Source: Mobilicoccus caccae
GTDB taxonomy: Bacteria; Actinomycetota; Actinomycetes; Actinomycetales; Dermatophilaceae
Assembly (NCBI RefSeq): GCF_030161635.1
Contig: NZ_BSUO01000001.1
Location: forward strand, 1,717,199 to 1,781,198
Direction of reading: 5' to 3'
Length of the DNA stretch: 64,000 nucleotides
Below, piece by piece: positions 22,073 through 31,172 of this stretch (position 1 is its first letter; the number at the start of each line of letters is the position of its first letter). A model generated the notes under the pieces. The model saw nothing but the letters and a program-made list of their open reading frames with translations, did no database searches and was not told where the DNA came from. A program made the translations under genes and the position numbers.

Positions 22073-22156
22073 GGGCTCATCGTGCCCCCTGCCCCGGCCC
22101 CACGTCGAGGCGGCGTCCCTGCCTCGCGGGTCGTTCAGGTCCGTAGGGTGAGCGCC

Positions 22157-22990
22157 ATGTCAGCCCTCGCCACCGTCGCCCCCTGGCTCCGCTGTCCGCG
22201 ATGTGCCCAGGACGTGGGGGTGGAGGACCGGGTCTTGCGCTGCAGTGCCGGTCACAGCTTCGACATCGCGCGGCAGGGATACGTCAACCTCCTGAGCCGC
22301 CCCGCGGGCGCGGCCGCCGACGACGCCGCGATGGTGGCCGCCCGGGCGGACGTGCTGGACTCGGGCACGTACACCCCGATCAGCCGGGCGTTGGTCGCGA
22401 TGGCGACGTCGCTGGCTCTGCCCGACGGAGTGGTGGTCGACGTCGGCGCAGGCACGGGCCACTACACCGCCGCCGTCCTCGACGCCCTGCGGAAGCGGCA
22501 CGGGGTCGCCCTCGACCTGTCGGCCCACGCCGCCCGTCGGGCCGCTCGCGCCCACCCTCGGTTGGCCTCGATGGTCGCCGACGTGTGGGCGGGGCTGCCC
22601 GTGCGGGACGGCGCGGCCGCTCTCGTCCTCGACGTCTTCGCTCCCCGCAACGCCGAGGAGTTCGCGCGCGTGCTGGCTCCGGGTGGCCACGTCGTGGTGG
22701 TCACGCCGGCGCCGGATCACCTCACCGAGTTGGTGACCGCGCTGGGACTCCCCCGGGTCGACCCGCACAAGGCCGAACGGTTGGCGCAGACGTTCACGGG
22801 TTTCGTTCCCGGGCCGGTGCATTCGGTGCGCCGCACCCTCACGGTGGACGCCGCGACCGCCGCCCTGCTGGCGCGCATGGGTCCCGGTGCCCACCACGTG
22901 ACTCCGGAGAGACTCGAGGATCTCGCGGGCGGCACCGATCCTGTCGAGGTCACGCTGGCGGTCGACGTCGCCGCGTTCCGGCGGGGGTGA
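22157..22990 (+). CDS. RlmA-type 23S rRNA guanine-N1 methyltransferase family protein
   Basis: The 277-residue product begins with a zinc ribbon (LRCPRCAQ then VLRCSAGHSFD) followed by RQGYVNLL, the standard start of RlmA/TlrB proteins, then a class I methyltransferase core with the SAM loop VVDVGAGTGHYTAAVL and an acidic LVLDVFAPRN. It presumably modifies 23S rRNA helix 35; this rests on the family. Its start at 22157 is 85 bp from the divergent MOSC gene. It is the last clear core gene before the accessory region and is followed by a strong terminator. Confidence 0.85.
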   Translation: MSALATVAPWLRCPRCAQDVGVEDRVLRCSAGHSFDIARQGYVNLLSRPAGAAADDAAMVAARADVLDSGTYTPISRALVAMATSLALPDGVVVDVGAGTGHYTAAVLDALRKRHGVALDLSAHAARRAARAHPRLASMVADVWAGLPVRDGAAALVLDVFAPRNAEEFARVLAPGGHVVVVTPAPDHLTELVTALGLPRVDPHKAERLAQTFTGFVPGPVHSVRRTLTVDAATAALLARMGPGAHHVTPERLEDLAGGTDPVEVTLAVDVAAFRRG

Positions 22991-22998
22991 CATGCGAA

Positions 22999-23024
22999 AG
23001 GGCCTCCTGCGTGGAGGAGGCCCT
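22999..23024 (+). terminator. Terminator of the rRNA methyltransferase gene
   Basis: A perfect 10-bp stem (22999-23008 with 23015-23024, loop of 6) begins 8 bp after the stop codon. It is the usual position and form of an intrinsic terminator and marks the end of the core block. Confidence 0.75.
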
Positions 23025-23166
23025 GCGCGGAAGGAGAGTGGACCTCGGTAGAGAGTTTGAGAACCCCTACTCGGCATTGAAAACGGTGGTGTCCCGCAGG
23101 TCGCGTGGCGTATACAAGCGTTCTTGGCGGCCTTTGGAGCCGTCGGTTGTGGACTCGCGGGGTCGG

Positions 23167-23511
23167 ATGGTGCGTGCAGTTGGGATAGCTCAAACCTTTC
23201 TGCGCCCGGCGCAGGTCGACGAGCTGGTGGCCCTGTATCGGGAAGGCGCGACCCTCGTTGAGTTGGGCGAGCGGTTCAGTGTTCACCGCCGCACAGTGGC
23301 TGCCCATCTTGTCCGCCGGTCGATCCCGATCCGCAGGCGCGGCCTCGATGAGTCCGACGTGACTGAGGCGGTCGAACTCTACGAGGGTGGTTCGACGCTG
23401 ATAGAGGTCGGCTTGCGGTTCGGGGTGAGTCAACAGGCGGTCCGGCGCGCGCTCGACGTGGAAGGAGTCACGATCCGTCCGGGCGGCCGGCGCGCTCGGG
23501 TCAGTGCTTGA
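23167..23511 (+). CDS. Small tandem helix-turn-helix protein
   Basis: The 114-residue product consists almost entirely of two similar DNA-binding repeats: AQVDELVALYREGATLVELGERFSVHRRTVAAHL and then DVTEAVELYEGGSTLIEVGLRFGVSQQAVRRAL. Each resembles the helix-turn-helix tail of a Hin/resolvase-type recombinase. No catalytic domain precedes it. It could be a free-standing regulator or the surviving tail of a recombinase. ATG 23167 is the best internal start, but the frame is open further upstream. Confidence 0.6.
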   Translation: MVRAVGIAQTFLRPAQVDELVALYREGATLVELGERFSVHRRTVAAHLVRRSIPIRRRGLDESDVTEAVELYEGGSTLIEVGLRFGVSQQAVRRALDVEGVTIRPGGRRARVSA

Positions 23512-23514
23512 TGC

Positions 23515-23697
23515 GCCTGACCCGGGAGGAAGATGCGTGGATCGTGGCGATCTGGATATCGAGCAGCGTGGTCGTGTCGCCGAGGGGCTGCGGTTCTCGG
23601 TCGGCGGTGTAGATGATCACGCCGGCGTCGTGGAGGTCCGCCATGATCTGCGGAACGACCCGGCTGAGCCGGTCCAGGCTGTAGGTCGCCGCAATTA
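23515..23697 (-). pseudogene. Fragment of a serine recombinase catalytic domain
   Basis: On the minus strand this stretch reads AATYSLDRLSRVVPQIMADL and continues through GVIIYTADREPQPLGDTTTLLDIQIATI. That is the resolvase pattern LDRLSR followed by a late catalytic-domain strand. Both ends are missing and the upstream side abuts the IS1380-type element. It is a remnant of an older mobile element. Confidence 0.5.
23685..23697. repeat. Left copy of a 13-bp direct repeat flanking the IS1380-type element
   Basis: The sequence GTCGCCGCAATTA here is repeated exactly at 26723-26735. The two copies abut the inferred ends of the IS1380-type element. Thirteen bases is longer than the 4-5 bp duplication expected for this family. 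Confidence 0.7.
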
Positions 23698-24047
23698 GCC
23701 CCGGTCTTTCATGACGGTGCCGACGACGGCATCGCTGCGTGGGGTGAGTCGATGACGGTGCGCGGGTACGACGTTGGGCCGGCTGGCGCTGCCGGGCTGC
23801 GGTTCTCCGGGTCGTGATGTCGTGGGCGGACGGGGGGTCAGGCGGGTTGTGGGATCGCGGCGATGTTGGCGAAGACTGCGACGATCGCGGCCGCCCATGG
23901 CCACGACTCGGGTATCCGCAAGCGTCGTCGGCGGGCGCTGTGAGTCAGCCGGGCTGGGACGTGAAGGAAGCGGTAGCGGTGCTTGACCCCGGTTCTTGGA
24001 CACGCTGAATCCAGCACCTGCTGGGGAAGCGAGATGATCCAGGAATC

Positions 24048-24416
24048 ATGGCTAGGAAGAACTATTCCGAGGAGTTCCGTCGTCAGGCCGTCGACTTGTA
24101 CGAGTCCACCCCGGGTGCCACGGTCCGCGGCATCGCCGAGGATCTCGGCATCGTGCGTGGCACGCTGCGGGGTTGGCTCGAGGTCTACGGGACCGGCAAG
24201 AAGACCGCTGCTGACGGGACGTTGACCTCCAGCCCACTGCAGTCCAGGCCGTCGAAGAAGAACTCCTCGGCGCCCGAAGGTGAGACGCCGGAGCAGAAGA
24301 TCGACCGACTGGAGGCCGAGAACGCGGCGCTGCGGGCCGAGACCACCAAGCTCACCACCGAGCGGGAGATCCTGCAGCGGGCGGCCAAGTATTTCGCCGG
24401 GGAGACGCGCTGGTGA
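24048..24416 (+). CDS. IS3-family transposase OrfA (IS-X1)
   Basis: This 122-residue helix-turn-helix protein begins MARKNYSEEFRRQAVDLYES, followed by the recognition region GIAEDLGIVRGTLRGW and a leucine-zipper tail ending AAKYFAGETRW. It overlaps orfB by ATGA, so coupling or a programmed frameshift could yield the OrfAB transposase. Confidence 0.92.
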   Translation: MARKNYSEEFRRQAVDLYESTPGATVRGIAEDLGIVRGTLRGWLEVYGTGKKTAADGTLTSSPLQSRPSKKNSSAPEGETPEQKIDRLEAENAALRAETTKLTTEREILQRAAKYFAGETRW

Positions 24417-25309
24417 GTCGCTTCCAGTTCGTCGCCGACAACTCCGCCACCTTCGAGGTGAAGCGACTGTGCGAGCTCGTCGAGATCGAGCGCTCCTCCT
24501 ACTACGCCTGGCTCAAGGCAGCCCCGGCACGCGAAGAGCGAGCTCGGGCCGATGCCGAGCTCGTGGAGCGGATCAGGGCCGTCCACGCCGAGGACAACAC
24601 TTGCGGTGCGCCGCGGATCACCGCCGAGCTCAACGACAACACCCCTGCCGGTGAGCGGGTCAACCACAAGCGCGTCGCGCGGGTGATGCGGGCCGAGGGC
24701 ATCCGTGGCTACGTGAAGAGGCGGCGGGTGCGGACCACGATCCCCGAGCCGTCGGGGCAGAAGTACCCCGACCTGCTCCAGCGCGACTTCACCGCCGAGC
24801 GCCCCAACCGGCGCTACGTCGGCGACATCACCTACCTCCCGCTCGCGGACGGGACGAACCTGTACCTGGCGACCGTGATCGACTGCTACTCCCGACGGCT
24901 CGCCGGCTGGGCGATCGCCGACCACATGCGCACCGAACTCGTCGAGGAAGCGTTGAACGTCGCGGCCGCGACCCGAGACAGCCTCAAGGGCGCGATCTTC
25001 CACAGCGACCACGGGTCGGTCTACTGCTCCAAGGCCTACGCCCAGCTCTGCAAGAAGTTCGGCGTCACCCAGTCGATGGGCGCCGTCGGCTCGTCGGCCG
25101 ACAACGCACTCGCGGAGTCGTTCAACGCCACGATGAAGCGCGAGGTCCTCCAAGACACCGCCTGCTGGCCCGACGAGCTGACCTGCCGCCGGCAGGTCTT
25201 CAGATGGCTCGTCCGCTACAACACCCGCCGCCGTCACAGCTGGTGCGGCTACCTCTCCCCGTCCACCTACGAGGCCCGCCGGGCCGCTACGCTGCCAACC
25301 GCCGCGTAA
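24413..25309 (+). CDS. IS3-family transposase OrfB (IS-X1)
   Basis: This 298-residue integrase-type catalytic subunit has an N-terminal HTH_21-like region (SSYYAWLKA), then the DDE core: the first Asp in RYVGDITYLPLADG, the second in FHSDHGSVYCS, and the Glu in NALAESFNATMKREVL. It appears complete, so IS-X1 could be active. Confidence 0.93.
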   Translation: MSRFQFVADNSATFEVKRLCELVEIERSSYYAWLKAAPAREERARADAELVERIRAVHAEDNTCGAPRITAELNDNTPAGERVNHKRVARVMRAEGIRGYVKRRRVRTTIPEPSGQKYPDLLQRDFTAERPNRRYVGDITYLPLADGTNLYLATVIDCYSRRLAGWAIADHMRTELVEEALNVAAATRDSLKGAIFHSDHGSVYCSKAYAQLCKKFGVTQSMGAVGSSADNALAESFNATMKREVLQDTACWPDELTCRRQVFRWLVRYNTRRRHSWCGYLSPSTYEARRAATLPTAA

Positions 25310-26722
25310 TCACACCCCGTGTCCAAGATCCGGGGGTAAGGCCCAGCGCAGCGCTTTCGGCTCACACGCCGCCAGCGACTTCGCGTCTCCGGTCAGTGCG
25401 AGGAGCCGGGTCCATGCGGTCAGGTCGGCAGCGATCTGCACCAGCATCAGCCACACCCGGTTGATCTCGAACTCCCGCGACGGGAACCGCCCCAGCCCCG
25501 AGTCCTTGGCGTGCCGGATCCGGTCCTCGACCCGAGCGTGCGCCCGATGCCGGGCCTCGAGGAAAGCCAGTTGTCCGGTCGTGGTGTTGGTGACGAAGGC
25601 TTGGTAGCGCCAGCCGTCACGTTCCTCGAACAGCGACAGTTGGGCGCCGGGATGGGGTCGTTCGCGGCGCACGATGACGCGCATTCCGGTCGGTCAGCTG
25701 CTCAGGTCCAAGAGCCCGGTGAGCTCGGCGACGTCACCTCCTTCGCGGATCCCACCGTCGGCGTCCAGTGCCGGGGTCCAGACCTTCTTCGGGACCAGGT
25801 CGATGGCGTCGCGGATCTTCTCGGTGACCGCGAAACCCACGCTGTGCTCCACGCTGCGGCCACGGACCCGGTTCTGCTCGGTAAGCCAGTCCAGCAGCTT
25901 GTGCGATGCGCCCGCGCCGTCGGAGCGGATGAGCAGCTTCTTGCGGTGCGTGCCGGGGATCTGCGCGATCGCGTCGGTGAGGACCTCGATGTGGTCGGCG
26001 GCGGTGTTCGAGCCGGCATTGCCAGCGCGGAGCTTGGCGGCGAGGAACTCACTCGTGTTGTCGCACCACACCCCGAGTGGGTGGAACCCGAAGGTCCGCT
26101 TGAACGTGGCCGCCGCGTTCTCCTTCTCGCTGTGGCTGATCACGATGGTCGCGTCGGTATCGAGCACGATCAGATCGTCAAGATCGGTCCCGGCGACCTT
26201 GCTCGCCGGGACGCCGTCAGGCAGCTGGGACCAGACCTGGCGGCGGACCCGCGCCCGCGCGTTCTGGATCCTCTTCAACCGGCCAGGTGTGACCTCGTCC
26301 AGTGCCCGCCACACCGTCGGCGCCGACGCGACACGGCCCAGCACGCTGGACTGGTGGCGCAGCACGTCGATGTCGGCGATCGCCTCCCCGCCGTCGGCGA
26401 GCATCACCGCGACGTCGGTCAGCACCCTGCCGCGGTCGTGACCGGGGACGAAGTTGCGGCGGACCATCACCTTGGACAACTCGGACGTGAGGCCGACCCG
26501 GTCGGCCAGAAGGCGGGTGGCGACGCTGCCCGCATGGGCCACCACGCCGACACCATCGGAGGTCACGGACAAGCCGGTAGACCACGAAGTACGCTTCACC
26601 TACGGAGTGCCTTCCGGTTCGGAGATCTTGAGTCGTCGCAAACCCAAGTTTGCCCTGCTGGACAGGCACTTCCGTGCTTCTACGCGCCGATCACACCCGA
26701 GTCTCGTGAACGATCCGGGTTA

Positions 26723-26735
26723 GTCGCCGCAATTA
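26723..26735. repeat. Right copy of the 13-bp direct repeat
   Basis: Exact repeat of 23685-23697. It includes the TAA stop codon of the membrane-protein gene at 26733, so the element inserted at the very end of that gene. Confidence 0.7.
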
Positions 26736-27119
26736 TCGGAGTGCTCCCGCCGATACGGGTTCCTGATTCATCGAGTGGTCGTGGGTGACCTGCTCAGCGC
26801 GTGCGCGGCGCCGCGCGACTGCTTCCTGGGTCCGGGCACGGACCAGGAGGGCGAGGCTGACCGGTCCCATGATGACGAACTTCATCGCGTTCCAGATCGC
26901 CCAAAATACGACGAGGTGAAGCCAGCCGGGGCCGCCATCATCGATGAGGCGGGTGCAAATGCTCGCGATCAGGAGGTAGGGCGCGGCGATCAGCATTGCC
27001 GGGATGCCCCATCTGAGACCGCGTCGCCTGCGGATCGCGTCGAGCAGCCGGTTGCTCGGTATGTAACGGCGCAGGTAGTAGCGGCTGTGGACACTAATCG
27101 TCCAGAAAAGGCGGAACAT
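26733..27119 (-). CDS. Small membrane protein of the accessory region
   Basis: The 128-residue product begins MFRLFWTISVHSRYYLRRYIPSNRLLDAIRRRRG and has two clear membrane helices (about 38-60 and 68-92), then a basic Arg-rich tail. Proteins with this opening occur widely in actinobacterial accessory DNA and are sometimes labelled sulfate permease, which the sequence does not support. Function unknown. A palindromic CsoR-like site lies about 115 bp upstream, and its stop codon coincides with the IS1380-type junction. Confidence 0.75.
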   Translation of the reverse strand: MFRLFWTISVHSRYYLRRYIPSNRLLDAIRRRRGLRWGIPAMLIAAPYLLIASICTRLIDDGGPGWLHLVVFWAIWNAMKFVIMGPVSLALLVRARTQEAVARRRARAEQVTHDHSMNQEPVSAGALR

Positions 27120-27234
27120 GGCGGGCCTCTCGTCACACGTGCTCTCCGTCGAGAAGGCAGTACGTGTATGAGCGCCCGTGGTGGGCCGTCCCGGAGGACC
27201 CGCAGATGAGAAGAACCTGCCTCACGCTCTACTA

Positions 27235-27253
27235 TACTCCCGATCATGGGGTA
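27235..27253. promoter_or_regulatory. Possible copper-responsive operator
   Basis: TACTCCCGATCATGGGGTA is a near-palindrome (TACNCCC to GGGNGTA), similar to CsoR-type half sites, in the gap between the membrane-protein gene and the sensor kinase. The neighbouring genes handle copper, which is the reason for the suggestion. No csoR gene is seen in the window. Confidence 0.3.
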
Positions 27254-27381
27254 CAGGGGGCTTGTCTGCGTTTGGTTGCTGGCGATTTGATCCTTCAGCG
27301 CAGGCTGCAATGTCGCGGACCGAGTACGATCAGCCTGCCAGGTCTTCGACGTTCTCGCGGGCGGCCTCCAGGCTGTACTGC

Positions 27382-28517
27382 TCAACGGCTCTCGTCATTG
27401 AGCGTCGTGGGCAGGCTGACTATGAAGGTGGTCCCGAGGCTGGAACCTGCGCTTGCGGCGGTGATGCTGCCGCCGTGGGCGTCGACGATGGCTTTGCTGA
27501 TGGTGAGGCCGATGCCGGAGCCGGTGCGGTCGCGAGTGCGTGCCGAGTCCCCGCGGTAGAACCGTTCGAAGGCGTGCTCTAGCTGCTCGGGTGTCATGCC
27601 TTCGCCGTTGTCGGTGACGTTGATGCCGACTTCCGCCCCGTCGCGTTGGGCGGCGACGGTGACGGTCGCCCCGGGTGGCGTGTGCCGGAGGGCGTTGGTC
27701 AGGAGGTTGGTCAGGACCTGCCCGATGCGGTGCCGGTCAACCTTCACGGCGAGGCCTGCTGCCGCCGTGGGGTCGATGACGAGGCTGACGCCCTGGGCGG
27801 CGTAGCGCTCTCGCATTCCTTCGTGGGCGGCCCAGAGCAGGTCGGCAACGGCGTGGTCGTGCAGATCGAGGTCGAGGCGGCCTTCTTCGGCTGTGGAGAC
27901 CTCGTCGATGTCGTCGGCCAACCGAGTGAGTCGCTCGGTCTGCTCGGTCAGGGCGGCGCGGGAGTCGGGTCCGAGGGAGGCGATGCCGTCGTGCAGGCCC
28001 TCGTGGTAGGCGCTCAGGGTGGCGATCGGGGTCCGCAGCTCGTGCGCGAGGTCGGAGAGCATCCGCCGGCGGGTGTCCTCGACCCCTTCGAGCCGGGCCG
28101 CCATGGTGTTGAACGCGGTTGCGAGGGTCTCCAACTCGGTGCCGGAACCGACCAGTGGGACCCTCGTGGCGTAGTGGCCTCTGCTGAGCTCTCGGGCGGC
28201 GTGGGTTACTTGGTCCAGGGGCGTCGCAGACGCCGGGTGAGGAACCAAGTCACTGCGGTGGCGGCCAGCAGGGAGATGAGCAGCCCCACGCCGACCGAGA
28301 TGAGTGAGGCGTCCCGGTAGGCCATCTCGATATGGGCCAGCTCGGGCGAGTTCGACGGGTGGCCGGCTTGGAGGAGGTGGTCGTGGAAGATCGGGGGGCC
28401 GATGATCGTGGCGACCAGTCCGGCGGTGAGGGCGCCGGCAACGAGGACGATCGACTGCCCGGCCAGCAGTCGGGACCCGAGGCCGTGGGACGCATGGGCG
28501 CCGGGTGAGGTGTTCAT
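27382..28517 (-). pseudogene. Sensor histidine kinase of the copper module, frame broken as sequenced
   Basis: Membrane sensor kinase pairing with the response regulator upstream. The N-terminal part (ATG 28517, two membrane helices, a His-containing extracellular loop IFHDHLLQAGH) runs into a stop just after FLTRRLRRP. The following HAMP, HisKA (LSDLAHELRTPIATL with the phosphorylated His) and HATPase domains (NLLTNALRH, GSGIGLTISKAI) are in another frame. Adding one base to the G run at 28218-28221 (plus strand) joins them into about 378 residues. The start overlaps the regulator stop by 4 bp. Confidence 0.88.
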
Positions 28518-29239
28518 CCCTTGCCCATCCGGTAGCCGATGCCGCGCACGGTGCTGATGTAGCGGGCCGTGTCCGGGTCATCGCCGAGCTTTCGGCGGAG
28601 GTGGGCGATGTGGACATCGACCAGGTGTTCATCACCGACCCAGTCGTCGCCCCAGACCTCGTCGATCAGCTGGCGGCGGGAGAAGGCCATGGTGGGCCGT
28701 TCGGCGAGTGTCATCAGCAGGTCTCTTTCCGTGGGGGTGAGCGCCACCGGATCACCGGCGAGGTGGACCTGCTGGCCAACCGAGTCCACGTGAAGTTCCC
28801 CGAACACCCACACCGGCTCCTGACGATGGGCACGGGACGTGCCGGTGCGGGGTCGGCGCAGGACGGTCTGAACCCGCGCGACGAGCTCGCGAACACTGAA
28901 CGGTTTGGTGACGTAGTCGTCGGCGCCGACGGACAGGCCGATGAGGGTGTCGATCTCATCCTTGCGGGCGGTGACGACGATGACGTAGCAGTCCGTGAAA
29001 GTGCGGATCTGGCGGCACACCTCGATGCCGTCGAGTCCGGGCAGCCCGAGGTCGAGGATCACCACGTCGGGCGTCTGATCACGCACCGCCTGCACCCCTT
29101 CCGGTCCGGTGTGCACGACGCGAGCCTGGTACCCGGCGCGGGACAGGTAGGCGCCGATCATCCCGGCGAGAGTCTTCTCATCCTCGATGACGAGAACACT
29201 TGGTCCGGGGGTTGGGTGTGTGGTGCTCACACTCGACAT
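28514..29239 (-). CDS. OmpR-family response regulator
   Basis: This 241-residue two-domain regulator has a receiver with the acidic pocket in VIEDEKTLAG, the phospho-acceptor Asp in VVILDLGLPGLDG, Thr in VVTARK and Lys in YVTKPFS, followed by a winged-helix DNA-binding domain ending STVRGIGYRMGKG. It overlaps the kinase start (ATGA) and is divergent from the SHOCT and multicopper oxidase genes. The 174-bp gap between is the likely place of control for both directions. Response to copper is inferred from the neighbours. Confidence 0.93.
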   Translation of the reverse strand: MSSVSTTHPTPGPSVLVIEDEKTLAGMIGAYLSRAGYQARVVHTGPEGVQAVRDQTPDVVILDLGLPGLDGIEVCRQIRTFTDCYVIVVTARKDEIDTLIGLSVGADDYVTKPFSVRELVARVQTVLRRPRTGTSRAHRQEPVWVFGELHVDSVGQQVHLAGDPVALTPTERDLLMTLAERPTMAFSRRQLIDEVWGDDWVGDEHLVDVHIAHLRRKLGDDPDTARYISTVRGIGYRMGKG

Positions 29240-29413
29240 TCTCTCCCACCGTTCTCGCCCACCCGTGCTGTCGACGCCGCCTCGTCGGTAGCGCGTCCCG
29301 GATCTTCGTCAAACCTCAACTCAGCGAGAGTCTGATCACGACCTACACCGCACAGGATGGATCGTGTCGACACCACTGGGTTCACGACGACGGCAATGGC
29401 AAGGAGCACGCTC

Positions 29414-29650
29414 ATGATGTGGGGCTACGGCATGGAGTGGTGGATGTGGTTGATCATGGGGAGCGGCACTCTCGCGTTCTGGCTCGTCATCGTCCTGGTC
29501 ATCCGGGCACTGCTTCCCGGACGCGATCGCACGACCGCCGGGGCTGACCGCCCGGACCCGCTGACCCTGCTCAAGGAAGGCCTGGCCCGTGGCGAGGTCA
29601 CCCCCGAGGAGTACGAACAGCGTCGCCGTCTGATCGCCGACGGCCACTGA
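29414..29650 (+). CDS. SHOCT-domain small membrane protein
   Basis: From ATG 29414, preceded at 7 bp by AAGGAG, the product has 78 residues. It opens with the Met/Trp-rich MMWGYGMEWWMWLIMG, has one membrane helix, and ends with a SHOCT segment (DPLTLLKEGLARGEVTPEEYEQRR). The Met-rich start and the multicopper oxidase gene 28 bp downstream suggest a role in periplasmic copper handling, but this is inference. Confidence 0.8.
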   Translation: MMWGYGMEWWMWLIMGSGTLAFWLVIVLVIRALLPGRDRTTAGADRPDPLTLLKEGLARGEVTPEEYEQRRRLIADGH

Positions 29651-29678
29651 CTCTCTCTCCCCGACCCGGAAAGGCATC

Positions 29679-31172
29679 ATGACCTCGCCCCTACTGTCCC
29701 GCCGCAACGTCCTGCTCGGCGGCCTGGGTGTCGCCGCGACCGCGGCCCTAGCCGCCTGTACATCATCGCCCGGGTCTACCGGTACGCCGTCCCGTACGTT
29801 CGGCACGCCGACCCCGATCCCGCCGTCCCCGGGGCAGAAACTGATCGAGAAGACCCTCACAGCGAAACCGGTCACCCTCGACCTGGGCGGACGGCAGGTG
29901 TCGACCTGGGCATACGGAGACGTCGCCCCCGGGCCTTTGGTCCGGGCGACCGCGGGTGACTTCCTACGGCTCACGCTGGACAACCAGCTGCCCGCGGACA
30001 CCACCATCCACTGGCACGGCATCCGATTGCGCAACGCCGCCGATGGGGTCCCTGGCCTGACCCAGGACCCGGTCAAGCCAGGCGCCCAGTACGTGTACGA
30101 GTTCACCGTCCCCGACCCCGGCACCTACTTCTTCCACCCGCATGTCGGCGTCCAGCTCGACCGCGGCCTGTACGCACCGATGGTGATCGACGACCCCAAC
30201 GAACAAGGCGGATATGACGCCGAGTGGATCGTCGTCCTCGATGACTGGATCGACGGGACCGGCACCACCCCCGACGCCGTGCTCAAGAAGCTCATCGCCG
30301 ACGGCGGCACCGCATCCTCCGGCGACATGGGCGGGATGGACCACGGCTCGATGGGCGGGATGTCGATGGGTGCCGGGCCGTGGGGCGACGCCGGCGATGT
30401 CACATACCCGTTCTTCCTGGTCAACGGCAGACCCCCCACCGATCCCGAGGTCCTGACCGCCAAACCCGGCCAGAAGGTCCGGCTGCGGATCATCAACGCT
30501 GCCTCCGACACGATCTTCACCGTCGCTTTGGGCGGGCACCGGATGACCATCACGCACACCGACGGGCATGCGGTCCAGCCGAGCGAGGTCGATGCCTTCT
30601 ACATCGGGATGGGCGAACGCTACGACGCGGTCGTCACCCTCAAGGACGGGGCTTTCCCGCTGGTGGCCAGGCCGTTCGGCAAGACCAGCGGCGGCCAGGC
30701 CATGGCCCTGGTCCGCACCGCGGGCGGTGCCGCGCCCGGTGCGGATGTCACCCCACCCGAGTTGTCCGGGCAGGTGCTGATCGGTTCCCAGTTGCAGCCG
30801 GCGGAGTCCGCGAAGCTGCCCGCCAAGGCACCGGATGCGACCGTCGACCTGAATCTCCAGGGCTCGATGAAGCCCTACCGGTGGGGCATCAATGGGGCCC
30901 AGTTCGGGAAGAACGAACCCCTCACCGTCACGGCCGGGCAACGGCTGCGGATCAACGCCGTCAACATGACGATGATGACCCACCCGCTGCACCTGCACGG
31001 TCACACGTTCGCGCTGCCCTCTGGTCTGCGCAAGGACACCGTCCTGATGGCGCCGATGCAGTCCTTCGCGATCGACCTCGATGCCGACAACGCGGGCGAC
31101 TGGATGATCCACTGCCACAACATCTACCACGCCGAGGCTGGCATGATGATCGCCCTGGAGTATGCCAAGTGA
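29679..31172 (+). CDS. Multicopper oxidase (copper-tolerance type)
   Basis: Exported oxidase that probably converts Cu(I) to Cu(II). The 497-residue product has a twin-arginine-like signal (LSRRNVLLGG) and a lipobox LAAC with Cys27, so it should be a membrane-anchored lipoprotein. All four copper-site motifs are present: IHWHGIR, FFHPHVG, HPLHLHGH and HCHNIYHAEAGMM. A Met/His-rich loop (MGGMDHGSMGGMSMG) resembles the Cu(I)-binding loop of CueO-type enzymes. The preceding SHOCT gene and the overlapping lipoprotein gene make a likely operon. Confidence 0.93.
   Translation: MTSPLLSRRNVLLGGLGVAATAALAACTSSPGSTGTPSRTFGTPTPIPPSPGQKLIEKTLTAKPVTLDLGGRQVSTWAYGDVAPGPLVRATAGDFLRLTLDNQLPADTTIHWHGIRLRNAADGVPGLTQDPVKPGAQYVYEFTVPDPGTYFFHPHVGVQLDRGLYAPMVIDDPNEQGGYDAEWIVVLDDWIDGTGTTPDAVLKKLIADGGTASSGDMGGMDHGSMGGMSMGAGPWGDAGDVTYPFFLVNGRPPTDPEVLTAKPGQKVRLRIINAASDTIFTVALGGHRMTITHTDGHAVQPSEVDAFYIGMGERYDAVVTLKDGAFPLVARPFGKTSGGQAMALVRTAGGAAPGADVTPPELSGQVLIGSQLQPAESAKLPAKAPDATVDLNLQGSMKPYRWGINGAQFGKNEPLTVTAGQRLRINAVNMTMMTHPLHLHGHTFALPSGLRKDTVLMAPMQSFAIDLDADNAGDWMIHCHNIYHAEAGMMIALEYAK

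Larger units (their letters stand above)
23978..25344 (+). mobile_element. IS3-family element IS-X1 inside the IS1380-type transposase
   Basis: The element is 1,367 bp with ends of the GGNGCTTGACCCC / GGGCCTTACCCCC type, matching those of IS-X2. It is bounded by a 3-bp target duplication AGC (23975-23977 and 25345-25347). It carries overlapping orfA and orfB in the plus direction, both intact. It is a relative, not an identical copy, of IS-X2. Confidence 0.88.
23838..26599 (-). pseudogene. IS1380-family transposase, nonsense codon plus IS insertion
   Basis: DDE-type transposase read from ATG 26599. The first 301 residues (including VAGTDLDDLIVLDTDATIV and LIRSDGAGASHKLLDWL) run to an in-frame TGA at 25694-25696, where the family has Trp (SSWPTGMRVIVRRE). 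The frame then continues through RPHPGAQLSLFEE until IS-X1 interrupts it at 25345. Beyond IS-X1 the same frame resumes at 23974 (RFLHVPARLTHSARRRRLRIP) and ends at 23838. Joined, it is 464 codons, the normal family length. Confidence 0.85.
23698..26722 (-). mobile_element. IS1380-family element, itself split by IS-X1
   Basis: Ends are placed by an imperfect inverted repeat: CCCGGTCTTTCATGA at the left and CCCGGATCGTTCACGA read inward from the right. It contains one transposase gene, interrupted at 23977/25345 by the IS3-family copy IS-X1. Removing IS-X1 and one AGC leaves about 1.66 kb, a normal IS1380 size. It is dead on two counts, the insertion and a nonsense codon. Confidence 0.75.
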
